Origin: Avimonas intestinalis
Lineage (GTDB): Bacteria > Bacillota > Clostridia > Oscillospirales > Acutalibacteraceae
Length of the DNA stretch: 45,661 nucleotides
Assembly (NCBI GenBank): GCA_904380375.1
Contig: CAJFID010000024.1
Coordinates: forward strand, 1-45,661
Direction: 5' to 3'
Below, one piece after another: positions 39,514 through 45,661 of this stretch. Position 1 is the first letter of the stretch. Each line of letters begins with the position of its first letter. The notes below the pieces were generated by a model that did no database searches, had not been told where the DNA came from, and saw nothing but the letters and a program-made list of their open reading frames with translations. The position numbers and the translations under genes are program-made.

Positions 39514-40758
39514 ATGGCCGAAAAAATTGTGGAATCCAACCTGGAACTCAATGTTTTGTTGCAGCATTGGCCCGACGAAGTGGCCCACGCTTTCAGACGT
39601 TTTTCAGCGGAGGCAAGAAAAAAGAAAACTGCCCTTACTCAAGAGCAGTTGGAGCAGTGTGCCGCATCTCTGGAACGGACATTTCCCTTTTATAAACGGA
39701 AATTTGAGAATGAACCAGAAAATCGGTTAAACTTCACCAAGCACTTTTTTGCTGGCGCCTGTGGATTTGGAAGCCAGTATATCACCGCATTTCCTATTGA
39801 CAGGGATGATATTCAAATCCTTTTCGGAGATAGCTATACCATTTCATTTGACGAGTGTTCACGAGAGCATTCGGATGACGCCGAAGAAAAGACTATACTC
39901 GAAAACGCATATTTCGGTGATTTTGTTTCCGCATTCCGTTGGCTGGGTATTTTGTTCCGAACAGTGTTGGCTTGGGACGAAGATGAAACTTTCAGCCGAT
40001 TTCGGGCGGTTCTGCTGTTGGGTTACTTAATGGACAAGGAGAATGCGTACAAATTGCAGCAGTATATCCAACCCACACTTACCAAAGAAGTCTCTAATAA
40101 TCCGGAACTGGCGGAAGATTTCGTGCAGTATTATCTGGATCTAGATAGTCGGGATAGCGATGAGTACGATACAGATGTAGATAATTCCGACTCCCTGTAT
40201 GCGGAGGTGCTGAGACAAACCAAACAAGCGTATCGTATGCAATATCGACCGGAGCAGTGTGCTTATTGCCACAGCTTTTATTTTGACGGGCCGTTTAATG
40301 ACTACGAATCTCATGACAAATATTGTTCTCCCGAATGCCATGAACTGCAACATTACTGGCAATTAGAGTTCAAGAAGAAGCAACATAATTTGGACAAGGC
40401 TATTACTCGAAAAGACAAACGGACCAGCTTTGCCGATGATTACAGCTTTGAATTGAAACCACTGTTCACACAGAAAACGGCATCTAAACGAATGCCCTCC
40501 GATATAAAGGGTAAAGAGAATATCAACAAGTATTTCTGTACTCTGTTTGCTAGTCTCAATGCCAAGGACGCTGCGAGAGAAATATACCTGTTCAGAAAAG
40601 AGTTATATGAATTTCTAAGCGGCGAACGGTTATATGAGTCGTTAGTTGAAATACATAAGAAAGGCGTATCGGCTGGTTACTACATTAAAGAAGAACAAGG
40701 TAAGTACGAAAAGAAATTACATACATTCCTTGATAAAACATGGTTCAAAATTTTTTAA
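39514..40758 (+). CDS. Hypothetical protein with CxxC..CxxxC motif
   Basis: A 414-residue soluble protein of no recognised family. Residues about 1-215 are helical and charged. Then CAYCHSFYFDGPFNDY and DKYCSPECHELQHYW form a four-cysteine, probably zinc-binding site near residues 250-285. The C-terminal part is Lys-rich (KKKQHNLDKAITRKDKRTSF, KMPSDIKGKENINKYF). The start is supported by GATGAGGTGAT. It is more AT-rich than the genes downstream, so the element appears mosaic. It is divergent from the primase and shares the palindromic region with it. A role in element replication or host takeover is only a guess from position. Confidence 0.75.
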   Translation: MAEKIVESNLELNVLLQHWPDEVAHAFRRFSAEARKKKTALTQEQLEQCAASLERTFPFYKRKFENEPENRLNFTKHFFAGACGFGSQYITAFPIDRDDIQILFGDSYTISFDECSREHSDDAEEKTILENAYFGDFVSAFRWLGILFRTVLAWDEDETFSRFRAVLLLGYLMDKENAYKLQQYIQPTLTKEVSNNPELAEDFVQYYLDLDSRDSDEYDTDVDNSDSLYAEVLRQTKQAYRMQYRPEQCAYCHSFYFDGPFNDYESHDKYCSPECHELQHYWQLEFKKKQHNLDKAITRKDKRTSFADDYSFELKPLFTQKTASKRMPSDIKGKENINKYFCTLFASLNAKDAAREIYLFRKELYEFLSGERLYESLVEIHKKGVSAGYYIKEEQGKYEKKLHTFLDKTWFKIF

Positions 40759-40803
40759 TTCCTCCCCAAAAGTCGTATAAGGACGCTGAAGGAGGTGAAG
40801 ACA

Positions 40804-40989
40804 ATGAGCACAATCCCTAAGACCATCGGCAAGACCACCCTCAGCGTCCTGGCCTGCGGGCTGCTTCTGGTAATCAGCAGCGGCGCCCAGCAAATCATCC
40901 GGCACCATGCTAATTTCGTGGCAGATTCGGTAGAGAACTCGCTGGATCAGATGCAGGATCGGCGGCGGGAAAAGCGGGACGTAGCGTGA
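40804..40989 (+). CDS. Small one-helix membrane protein A
   Basis: A 61-residue protein: a short N-terminus, a hydrophobic segment (TLSVLACGLLLVISSGAQQI), then a helical charged tail (NFVADSVENSLDQMQ) ending in RRREKRDVA. AAGGAGGTG lies before the ATG at 40804. It is clearly paralogous to the 76-residue protein at 41547-41777: IGKTT..L..LACGLLL against IGRAA..ILASGALL, and DQMQDRRREKR against EKFQDKRKERR. It is likely membrane-bound with a cytoplasmic basic tail; function unknown. A terminator follows at 41042. Confidence 0.7.
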   Translation: MSTIPKTIGKTTLSVLACGLLLVISSGAQQIIRHHANFVADSVENSLDQMQDRRREKRDVA

Positions 40990-41041
40990 CCCCAGCTCCG
41001 GCGGAAAGCCGGCACAATCCAACAGCGGCCCGGACAGGATA

Positions 41042-41095
41042 AGCCCGGCGGCTCCTTTGAAACAGGAACCGCCGGGCTTTTTTGTTTGTACGGCC
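41042..41095 (+). terminator. Terminator after small membrane protein A
   Basis: AGCCCGGCGG..TCCT pairs with AGGA..CCGCCGGGCT (41042-41088), followed by TTTTTTTG. Confidence 0.85.
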
Positions 41096-41113
41096 GCAGA
41101 AAGGAGACGAACC

Positions 41114-41269
41114 ATGTCCAGAAAAGTATACGACTTCCCCAGGAACAAACGCCCTGCGCCGCCCGCCCCGGCCCCACGCAGCACAGCCCTCAGCAGTATC
41201 ACCCTGCGGGACGCCTGGCTTCTCAATCTCAACGGGAAGCGCTTCCTGGTGCTGGTGGTGGAGCGATGA
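41114..41269 (+). CDS. Small basic hypothetical protein
   Basis: A 51-residue protein with an Arg/Lys/Pro-rich N-terminus (SRKVYDFPRNKRPAPPAPAP) and a short C-terminal strand pair (LLNLNGKRFLVLVVER). AAGGAGACG precedes the ATG, and the stop overlaps the next start (ATGA), which supports its being translated and coupled to the helix-turn-helix gene. No family recognised. Confidence 0.6.
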   Translation: MSRKVYDFPRNKRPAPPAPAPRSTALSSITLRDAWLLNLNGKRFLVLVVER

Positions 41270-41529
41270 AAAGCAAAGCTGTTCGGCACAGACAAATTAA
41301 ACGCCCCCTGCTGGCACAAAACCTCTGGTACCTCAGACAATGCAGGGGCCTGACCCACAAGGAAGTCGCCGCCCTGTACCTTGAGCGCAGCGCCTATTCC
41401 CGTTATGAGGAAGGGGAAGCCCGGCCGCCCTATGAGACGCTGCTCCGCCTGGCCGAGCTGTATGGGACGACGGTGCAGGCGCTCCTGACCGAAGATTTAT
41501 CCGCACACACCTCAAAAACACAGATTTGA
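41266..41529 (+). CDS. Cro/CI-type helix-turn-helix regulator
   Basis: An 87-residue Xre-family DNA-binding protein: LLAQNLWYLRQCRGLTHKEV, then AALYLERSAYSRYEEGEARP and YETLLRLAELYGTTVQALL, the standard five-helix HTH_3 layout. There is no extra ligand or protease domain. It is translationally coupled to the 51-residue ORF and sits between the two paralogous membrane-protein genes. Likely role: regulation of element genes, perhaps opposing the LexA/CI-like repressor at 43231-43836. Confidence 0.88.
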   Translation: MKSKAVRHRQIKRPLLAQNLWYLRQCRGLTHKEVAALYLERSAYSRYEEGEARPPYETLLRLAELYGTTVQALLTEDLSAHTSKTQI

Positions 41530-41546
41530 AAAGGAGAGGAATACTT

Positions 41547-41777
41547 ATGTCCAAAGCATCAACTATGATTGGGCGGGCCGCCATCGGCATACTGGCGAGC
41601 GGAGCCCTGCTGATCTTCAACGCCGCTGCTAACTCGCTGATTCAAAGGAATACGGAGAACTTGGCCGGCGACGTGGCGAAATCGCTGGAGAAATTCCAGG
41701 ACAAGCGCAAAGAGCGCCGCCAGCGCCGGGAAGAGGAAGACGAAGTGGAATACAGCGATTACGATTATGTGGCCTGA
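41547..41777 (+). CDS. Small one-helix membrane protein B
   Basis: A 76-residue paralogue of the 40804-40989 product. The hydrophobic segment AAIGILASGALLIFNAAAN is followed by a helical tail (NLAGDVAKSLEKFQDKRK), then a very charged end (ERRQRREEEDEVEYSDYDY) missing from protein A. AAAAGGAGAGG precedes the ATG at 41547. The pair probably arose by duplication with the regulator gene captured between them. Function unknown; position within the early region suggests a role in the element's membrane-linked replication or immunity, which is only inference. Confidence 0.72.
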   Translation: MSKASTMIGRAAIGILASGALLIFNAAANSLIQRNTENLAGDVAKSLEKFQDKRKERRQRREEEDEVEYSDYDYVA

Positions 41778-41798
41778 GCCGGGAAGGATGGATAGGAT

Positions 41799-42122
41799 TT
41801 GGCGACCGTTTACGAATACCCAGATGAATTTACCCAGACTTTGCAGGAATACATATCCCATATGTCACAGGATACTCCCCCGCCTCAGGGGACGCCCTGC
41901 CGGAAGCGGAGGCCGGGTATGTCGAGCTGGGATGACGCCATCAACGAGGCCAGCGACATCGCAGATGAAGTGTTCGATGCCTTTGCCGAGCAGATGAAAG
42001 CCGCCGTCAGCAGCAAGCTCTCAAAGGAAATCGCTTTTAATTGTGGCATATTTGCGGCAAAACTCGCGTTGTATACAATAGTTCGCGTAGGAAGCGACCA
42101 CGGCCTCTACGGCCACTTCTGA
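41799..42122 (+). CDS. Hypothetical protein of the element
   Basis: A 107-residue protein of no recognised family. The charged N-terminal half (YEYPDEFTQTLQEYISHM, then a Pro/Arg-rich linker) is followed by an acidic helix (SWDDAINEASDIADEVFDAF) and a mildly hydrophobic C-terminal helix (FNCGIFAAKLALYTIV). The start is probably TTG at 41799, with GGAAGGA about 10 bases upstream; an internal ATG (MSSWDDAI) is an alternative. It follows membrane protein B by 21 bases and precedes the DUF960-like gene by 7, so it belongs to the same transcript. Confidence 0.6.
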   Translation: MATVYEYPDEFTQTLQEYISHMSQDTPPPQGTPCRKRRPGMSSWDDAINEASDIADEVFDAFAEQMKAAVSSKLSKEIAFNCGIFAAKLALYTIVRVGSDHGLYGHF

Positions 42123-42129
42123 CGCCGTC

Positions 42130-42435
42130 ATGTTTGAGGCATACAAACAGCGGCGCATAGACCAGGAAGTGCGTGAAGACATTCCCGCTCCCCTCCGTGC
42201 CGCTCTCTGGGCCAGTATCCGGGGAATGCCGGAGCCGAAGGACTGGCTTCAGACCTTCCGGCTGAGCCGGGAAACCATAGACGGCCGCACCTGTCCGATG
42301 ATTCACCACACGGCGGGGCGGCCGTATTTCTCGGAAACAATCCGGCTGTGGTACCGGGGAGCCGTGGACAACTTCAAGGTCTATGCCGTGGACAAGGGAG
42401 CGTACTGCGTCATGCAGTTCCCGACCGACAGTTAA
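42130..42435 (+). CDS. DUF960-like protein
   Basis: A 101-residue protein resembling DUF960: IPAPLRAALWASIRGMPEPK, then DWLQTFRLSRE, the I-H-x(2)-x-RPYF element (MIHHTAGRPYF) and a C-terminal strand pair VYAVDKGAYCVMQF. DUF960 members are common on plasmids and integrative elements of Firmicutes, with no known function. No good ribosome binding site is seen; translation may be coupled to the preceding gene, which ends 7 bases upstream. A 17-bp terminator hairpin follows. Confidence 0.7.
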   Translation: MFEAYKQRRIDQEVREDIPAPLRAALWASIRGMPEPKDWLQTFRLSRETIDGRTCPMIHHTAGRPYFSETIRLWYRGAVDNFKVYAVDKGAYCVMQFPTDS

Positions 42436-42438
42436 ACG

Positions 42439-42485
42439 ACAGGGAGGGGAGCAGTTATTGTACTGCTCCCCTCCCTGTCCTGCTT
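42439..42485 (+). terminator. Terminator after the DUF960-like gene
   Basis: A 17-bp perfect stem (ACAGGGAGGGGAGCAGT, 42439-42455, loop TATTGT, right arm 42462-42478), followed by CCTGCTTTC, a weak T-tract. Confidence 0.75.
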
Positions 42486-42657
42486 TCAGTCCACCGACCT
42501 GCGGTACACTGGAACCAGATCCGGCGGAATCCGTTTCAGTTTACAAGGAGGAGGTGGTCGGTACGGCTGGAACCGGCGGAAGAAGGAGGTGGAAAACGGA
42601 AAATATTCGGGTCCTAAAAAGGCAATCCCATAAAACCATTGACAGGAGGATATCGTC

Positions 42658-43182
42658 ATGACATTGTTTGAAGAAGGCATCACCCTTTTGCGCAGCCTGG
42701 TTTTTGAGGAAGACAGCACCTTCCTGGGCTTCCTGACCGTCGCCGGTTTCCTGATCGTCTGGGGCGTGCTGGTCTCTTTCCTGTTTTTTCTTTTTGCTAA
42801 AAAGCGAATCCCCGTTATTTCTGCCGCCCCTTCCGTCCAGCAGCTTCCGGGGACCTTCAAAAAGCTTCCTCCCAAAGCCTTGGAATACGGCCTGATATGG
42901 GGCGTCCTGCTGTTCCTCCCTTTTGCCGGGATGATGACGCAGGCTCCCCGCTGGAACCTAAGCTCCGTTAACTATACCGGGATAGCGGTGGTGTTCTGGG
43001 CCCTGCTCCGGCTGGCGGCAACCGCCGCTGTGGCTTTTTGGTTCGTGCTGGTGCAGAAGAAGCTCCAGGCGGAGGAAACGCCGGAGGGGACCTGGAAGGG
43101 GCTGGCCCTCCAGTATGCCGGTGCGTTGGCTCCGCTGGCGTTTTTCCTGCTTACTCTGCTCTTCGGCCTGCTTTTCTGGTAA
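42658..43182 (+). CDS. Four-helix membrane protein of the element
   Basis: A 174-residue integral membrane protein of no recognised family with four hydrophobic segments: FLTVAGFLIVWGVLVSFLFFLF, YGLIWGVLLFLPFAGMM, GIAVVFWALLRLAATAAVAFWF and AGALAPLAFFLLTLLFGLLFW. Short cytoplasmic loops carry KKR and KK. GACAGGAGGATATC precedes the ATG. It is insulated by terminators on both sides, so it has its own promoter in 42486-42657, not clearly identified. It could be an immunity, superinfection-exclusion or holin-like protein, but length and loops do not decide. Confidence 0.75.
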   Translation: MTLFEEGITLLRSLVFEEDSTFLGFLTVAGFLIVWGVLVSFLFFLFAKKRIPVISAAPSVQQLPGTFKKLPPKALEYGLIWGVLLFLPFAGMMTQAPRWNLSSVNYTGIAVVFWALLRLAATAAVAFWFVLVQKKLQAEETPEGTWKGLALQYAGALAPLAFFLLTLLFGLLFW

Positions 43183-43194
43183 ACTCTAAACATA

Positions 43195-43222
43195 GGAGGC
43201 GGGCCGGGCGGCCCGCCTCTTT
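43195..43222. terminator. Terminator between convergent genes
   Basis: GAGGCGGGCC-GGGC-GGCCCGCCTC followed by TTTTCTC. It ends the four-helix membrane-protein gene and may serve the convergent repressor gene. Confidence 0.85.
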
Positions 43223-43230
43223 TCTCATAT

Positions 43231-43836
43231 TCACCGTCGTATGGTCTGTACCACCGTCCCCAAAATGCTTACCGGCAGCCGCCGGCGCTCGGCGGGGGTG
43301 AAAAACAGGGTTTCCGCCTCCGGGTTCAGAGCCTGGAAGAGCACCCCGTTTTCCCTGGGGAAATACCGCCGCAGGATAGCCGCCCCCTGCTCCACACTCA
43401 GCAGGACAAAGCTCCCGGCGTCCGCTTCCCCGCCCCGCTGGATAATCACCGTATCCCCCGACAGGAAGCGGGGCGCCATACTGCCGTCAGCCAGGCGCAG
43501 CCCCATGAACGACCGCCCCCGGCCGGTCAGACTCACCGGGATATATTCGTACCCCACGGGAGCCGTGTCCGGCGGCGCAGCCGTCAGCCGGGCATAGACC
43601 GGCACATAGTTGGGAGCCAGTTCCTCCGGCAGCCCCGGATAGTCGGTCAGCTCCAGCAGGTAATCCGCCGACACATGGAACAACTGGGCCAGCAGCCGCA
43701 GCTTCTGGGCATCCGGCTGCCCTTTATCGCTTTCGTACAGGCTGACGGTGGTTTGGTCCACGTGAAGCAGCCCCGCCAGATATGCCTGCGTCCACTCCCT
43801 GTCCTTCCGAAGCTGTGCGATTCTCTGCATGGACAT
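43231..43836 (-). CDS. LexA/CI-like repressor with altered protease residues
   Basis: A 201-residue two-domain repressor. The N-terminal Xre helix-turn-helix (about 3-62: MQRIAQLRKDREWTQAYLAG, LLHVDQTTVSLYESDKGQPD) is joined to an S24 peptidase-like domain (about 78-200: YIPVSLTGRGRSFMGLRLAD, GSMAPRFLSGDTVIIQR). The serine is kept (S119 in DGSM), but the catalytic lysine position (ATVKRF in LexA) reads AILRRYF, giving Arg156. The usual Ala-Gly cleavage bond region reads TAAPP. Self-cleavage in the SOS response is therefore doubtful, and induction may work by another route. AAAGGGTGG precedes the ATG at 43836; an ATG two codons later is possible. It is convergent with the membrane-protein gene, and its upstream region has the GGAATATTCC palindrome. 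Confidence 0.87.
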   Translation of the reverse strand: MSMQRIAQLRKDREWTQAYLAGLLHVDQTTVSLYESDKGQPDAQKLRLLAQLFHVSADYLLELTDYPGLPEELAPNYVPVYARLTAAPPDTAPVGYEYIPVSLTGRGRSFMGLRLADGSMAPRFLSGDTVIIQRGGEADAGSFVLLSVEQGAAILRRYFPRENGVLFQALNPEAETLFFTPAERRRLPVSILGTVVQTIRR

Positions 43837-43892
43837 CCACCACCCTTTCCCGTCCATTATACCGGCCAAAAACAGACCAATCGGGAAAACAT

Positions 43893-43939
43893 GGAATATT
43901 CCCTAAACCATTGAACAATCCCACCCAAAATGGTATTAT
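43893..43939 (+). promoter_or_regulatory. Divergent control region: GGAATATTCC operator and rightward promoter
   Basis: A perfect palindrome GGAATATTCC (43893-43902) lies 57 bases upstream of the repressor ATG. A rightward sigma-A promoter TTGAAC (43911-43916)-17-TATTAT (43934-43939) starts 9 bases beyond it. Confidence 0.5.
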
Positions 43940-43945
43940 TATGAA

Positions 43946-44033
43946 TATAAATCATATATTGACCCATAAAAACCGGCTTATGCATCCTTGCAGGCATTTC
44001 CTTCATAAAGGGCTGCCGCCATAAGCCGCTTTT
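43946..44033 (+). ncRNA. Candidate about 90-base small RNA
   Basis: Transcription from the promoter at 43911-43939 would start near 43946. It would end at a structure with arms CGGCTTATG (43974-43982) and CATAAGCCG (44020-44028) followed by CTTTTATCC. A 27-codon frame exists but has no ribosome binding site. No known RNA family recognised; 44034-44295 otherwise holds only the WYL-gene leader. Confidence 0.3.
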
Positions 44034-44295
44034 ATCCCCCGCTATCGGGCCTGTTTTTCACCCGGCAAAAAAAGAGAAAAAGGCATCTCCCCCCTCGTCA
44101 CCTTTGGGTTTTCGGGAGGTCTTATTATACAGCAAGCTGGACTGCTTTTGCACCAGCCTCTTGTGCTATCCTGTGGATGAAAGGCGGGGTGTGGCAAAGT
44201 ATCACACTATATTGCCGCTATTCCTGATAAACTATAAGGAGAGGCGTTGAGAGCGTCAGGCTTCGCCCTCTCCGGGAAAGGATGAGGAAAGTACC

Positions 44296-45303
44296 ATGGA
44301 AAAGGTCAACGAGGGCTCCAAGAAAATCCTGGTCTATTATGTCTATGAAATCCTGCGGCGGTATTCCGACGCCGAACACCCGCTGTCTCAGGGACAGATC
44401 GCCCAGATGGTGCAGCAGGAATTCGGGATGTCCTGCGACCGGAAGGCGGTGGCCCGGAACATCCTGGCCCTGCAGGAGGCGGGCTTTGATATCTCTGCCT
44501 ACGAGGACAACGGCAAGGGGTATTATCTGGCCTCCCGGCCCTTTACCGACTCGGAGATCCGCACCCTGATCGACAGCGTGCTGGCCTCCCGGTACATCAC
44601 CGGCAGCTATGCCAAGGATATGGTGGACAAGCTGGCGGGCATGGCGACGGTGTATTTCACCCGGCGGGCCGCCTATATCACCCAGGCCAGCCACTGGGTA
44701 CATACCGACAATCCCGAGGTTTTCCTGAACATCGAGCTGCTGGACGAGGCCATCGAGACCCACCGGAAGGTGCGGTTCTTCTACAACCAGTACGGGCTGG
44801 ACAAGAAACTCCACCCCCGCCGGGAAACGGCGTATGAGGTGGACCCCTATCAGATCATCGCCAGCAGCGGCCGGTATTATCTGGTGGGCAATTACGACAA
44901 GCACGACTGCGTCACCAACTTCCGCATCGACCTCATCACCCGGGTGCAGATGCTGGACACCAAGGCCATCCCCTTTGAGAGCCTGCCGGGCAAGACCCGG
45001 GCCATGGATCTGGCCGACTACGCCAAATACGCTTTGAATATGTGCGACGGACCGGTTGTGACGGCGGTGCTGCGGCTGAAAGCGGAGCGGTTCGGGGATA
45101 TCATCGACTGGTTCGGCAAGGAAGCGGAGATCACCGGACAGGAGCCGGACGGCTTTATCCGGGTAAAGGTGCGGGCGTCGGACAACGGCCTGCGGATATG
45201 GGCGCTGCAGTACGGGCGGTTCGTGGAGGTTTTGTCCCCCGCCGACCTGCGCCAGCAGATTCGACAGGATGTGACCGAGATGGCCGAGAGGTATGCGAAG
45301 TGA
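44296..45303 (+). CDS. WYL-domain transcriptional regulator
   Basis: A 335-residue regulator. The N-terminal winged helix (about 1-80: ILVYYVYEILRRYSDAEHPL, QIAQMVQQEFGMSCDRKAVARNI, EDNGKGYYLASR) is followed by a linker and a WYL domain (about 140-215: IELLDEAIETHRKVRFFYNQ, then DPYQIIASSGRYYLVGNYDK and NFRIDLITRV). A WCX-type C-terminal domain follows (TAVLRLKAERFGDIIDWFG, LQYGRFVEVLSPADLR). WYL regulators often bind nucleic-acid or nucleotide ligands and control defence or DNA-damage genes. The start is supported by AGGAAAG. A near-perfect hairpin (GGAGAGGCG..CGCCCTCTCC, about 44,238-44,273) lies in the leader. The stop overlaps a following GTG (GTGA). Confidence 0.9.
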   Translation: MEKVNEGSKKILVYYVYEILRRYSDAEHPLSQGQIAQMVQQEFGMSCDRKAVARNILALQEAGFDISAYEDNGKGYYLASRPFTDSEIRTLIDSVLASRYITGSYAKDMVDKLAGMATVYFTRRAAYITQASHWVHTDNPEVFLNIELLDEAIETHRKVRFFYNQYGLDKKLHPRRETAYEVDPYQIIASSGRYYLVGNYDKHDCVTNFRIDLITRVQMLDTKAIPFESLPGKTRAMDLADYAKYALNMCDGPVVTAVLRLKAERFGDIIDWFGKEAEITGQEPDGFIRVKVRASDNGLRIWALQYGRFVEVLSPADLRQQIRQDVTEMAERYAK

Positions 45304-45512
45304 ATAAGAAGGCGGTGGTTTTAGGGATTGGTGAACTGGGGGCCTATCTGCTTTATCTGGTGGGGGGACATATTCCTAGAGAATACACCGCCTGGCTGGT
45401 TTTCTCGAGAGATGCATGCAATACCTGTTGTAAAATCCATGGAGAAAGAGCAGCTTTCCGATATAGAGGCCTTTCTGCGGGAGGAGGCACCCAAGCTGGC
45501 CCGCTTTTCTGA
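45300..45512 (+). CDS. Possible small membrane protein, coupled to the WYL gene
   Basis: A 70-residue frame starting at a GTG that overlaps the WYL stop (GTGA). The first 30 residues look real (KKAVVLGIGELGAYLLYLVGG, a membrane-like helix). After about residue 38 the sequence becomes unlike a natural protein, while another frame (45412-45564) takes on natural composition, so a frameshift or recombination scar near CTCGAGAGATGCATGC (45,404-45,419) is likely. Confidence 0.35.
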   Translation: MNKKAVVLGIGELGAYLLYLVGGHIPREYTAWLVFSRDACNTCCKIHGERAAFRYRGLSAGGGTQAGPLF

Positions 45513-45564
45513 CAAAGATTGCCGGAGCAACAAAAGTATGCGCACCATATCAAATGATATATAG
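45412..45564 (+). CDS. Possible short ORF or 3' half of a frameshifted gene
   Basis: A 50-residue frame with natural composition (VKSMEKEQLSDIEAFLREEA, PKLARFSDKDCRS). It has no good ribosome binding site. It may be the continuation of the 45300 frame after a frameshift, or a truncated gene start. The last 97 bases of the window contain an open frame (from about 45,580, with ATG at 45,622) that runs off the edge and is not recognised. Confidence 0.3.
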   Translation: MHAIPVVKSMEKEQLSDIEAFLREEAPKLARFSDKDCRSNKSMRTISNDI

Positions 45565-45661
45565 GCACTGTAAAGTAAAGATGAAAAAATAGGACCCGAA
45601 ATCAGCCAATATCGCTATGCAATGAGCAGAAACTCCCGTTTGCGTTTTTTGGATAGCCTGA

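Larger units (their letters stand above)
33955..45661. mobile_element. Integrated element in spoIIID (left end to window edge)
   Basis: At least 11.7 kb beginning at the spoIIID junction. Content: large serine recombinase at the very end, small ORF, excisionase-like protein, SF3 helicase-primase, a rightward set of small genes, LexA/CI-like repressor, WYL regulator. No capsid, terminase, portal, relaxase or type IV secretion gene is in this part, so it could be a phage satellite, an integrated plasmid, or the early end of a prophage. The other end is outside the window. Confidence 0.75.

Overview
The window looks like chromosome of a GC-rich, low-oxygen Firmicute, most likely class Clostridia (Oscillospirales-like). 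The signs are sigma-A promoters with 17-base spacers, strong AAGGAGG ribosome binding sites, a textbook CIRCE element, a VanR/VanS-like two-component pair, a two-gene SufC/SufB iron-sulphur system, and a remnant of the sporulation gene spoIIID. The exact taxon cannot be read from the sequence. No rRNA, tRNA or CRISPR array was recognised.

Layout. 1-2450 is an AT-rich acquired island: an IS-like end, two single-gene cassettes (a P-loop kinase-like protein and an effector-binding-domain protein), and recurring terminator modules. 2620-4530 holds an ammonium channel fused to a PII domain, behind a promoter whose transcript should start with a perfect terminator-like hairpin. 4774-6371 is a redox module: two iron-sulphur-flavoprotein-like reductases divergent from an HxlR regulator with a shared operator. 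6603-9059 has Hsp20 and a sigma factor with a very long C-terminal extension, divergent around a CIRCE element. 9212-11661 has an acetyltransferase, a YitT-type membrane protein with a duplicated 43-base leader repeat, and a lipoprotein. 12038-13677 is sufCB. 14149-18662 has a Cys-rich hypothetical protein, a catalytically dead D,D-carboxypeptidase homologue and the VanRS-like pair. 19016-25857 has a membrane protein, a UroD/MtaA-type methyltransferase, a phosphohexomutase and asparagine synthetase. 26204-29849 is a GntR-ABC-permease operon with stop/start overlaps. 30846-33081 has two more UroD-family genes.

The right quarter (about 33,960 to beyond 45,661) is an integrated mobile element. 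It carries a large serine recombinase, an excisionase-like protein, an SF3 helicase-primase with an N-terminal membrane helix, a set of small genes including two paralogous one-helix membrane proteins, a LexA/CI-like repressor and a WYL regulator. Its left junction lies inside spoIIID: the 3' part of spoIIID is fused to the end of the recombinase gene and the 5' part is not in the window. This is laid out like the skin element in sigK or prophage A118 in comK, but in a different sporulation regulator. It is the most interesting object here.

A second regulatory link is a 28-base operator at the GntR promoter (26,139). It recurs with identical promoter geometry on the opposite strand at 20,536, upstream of a long stretch with no clear gene.
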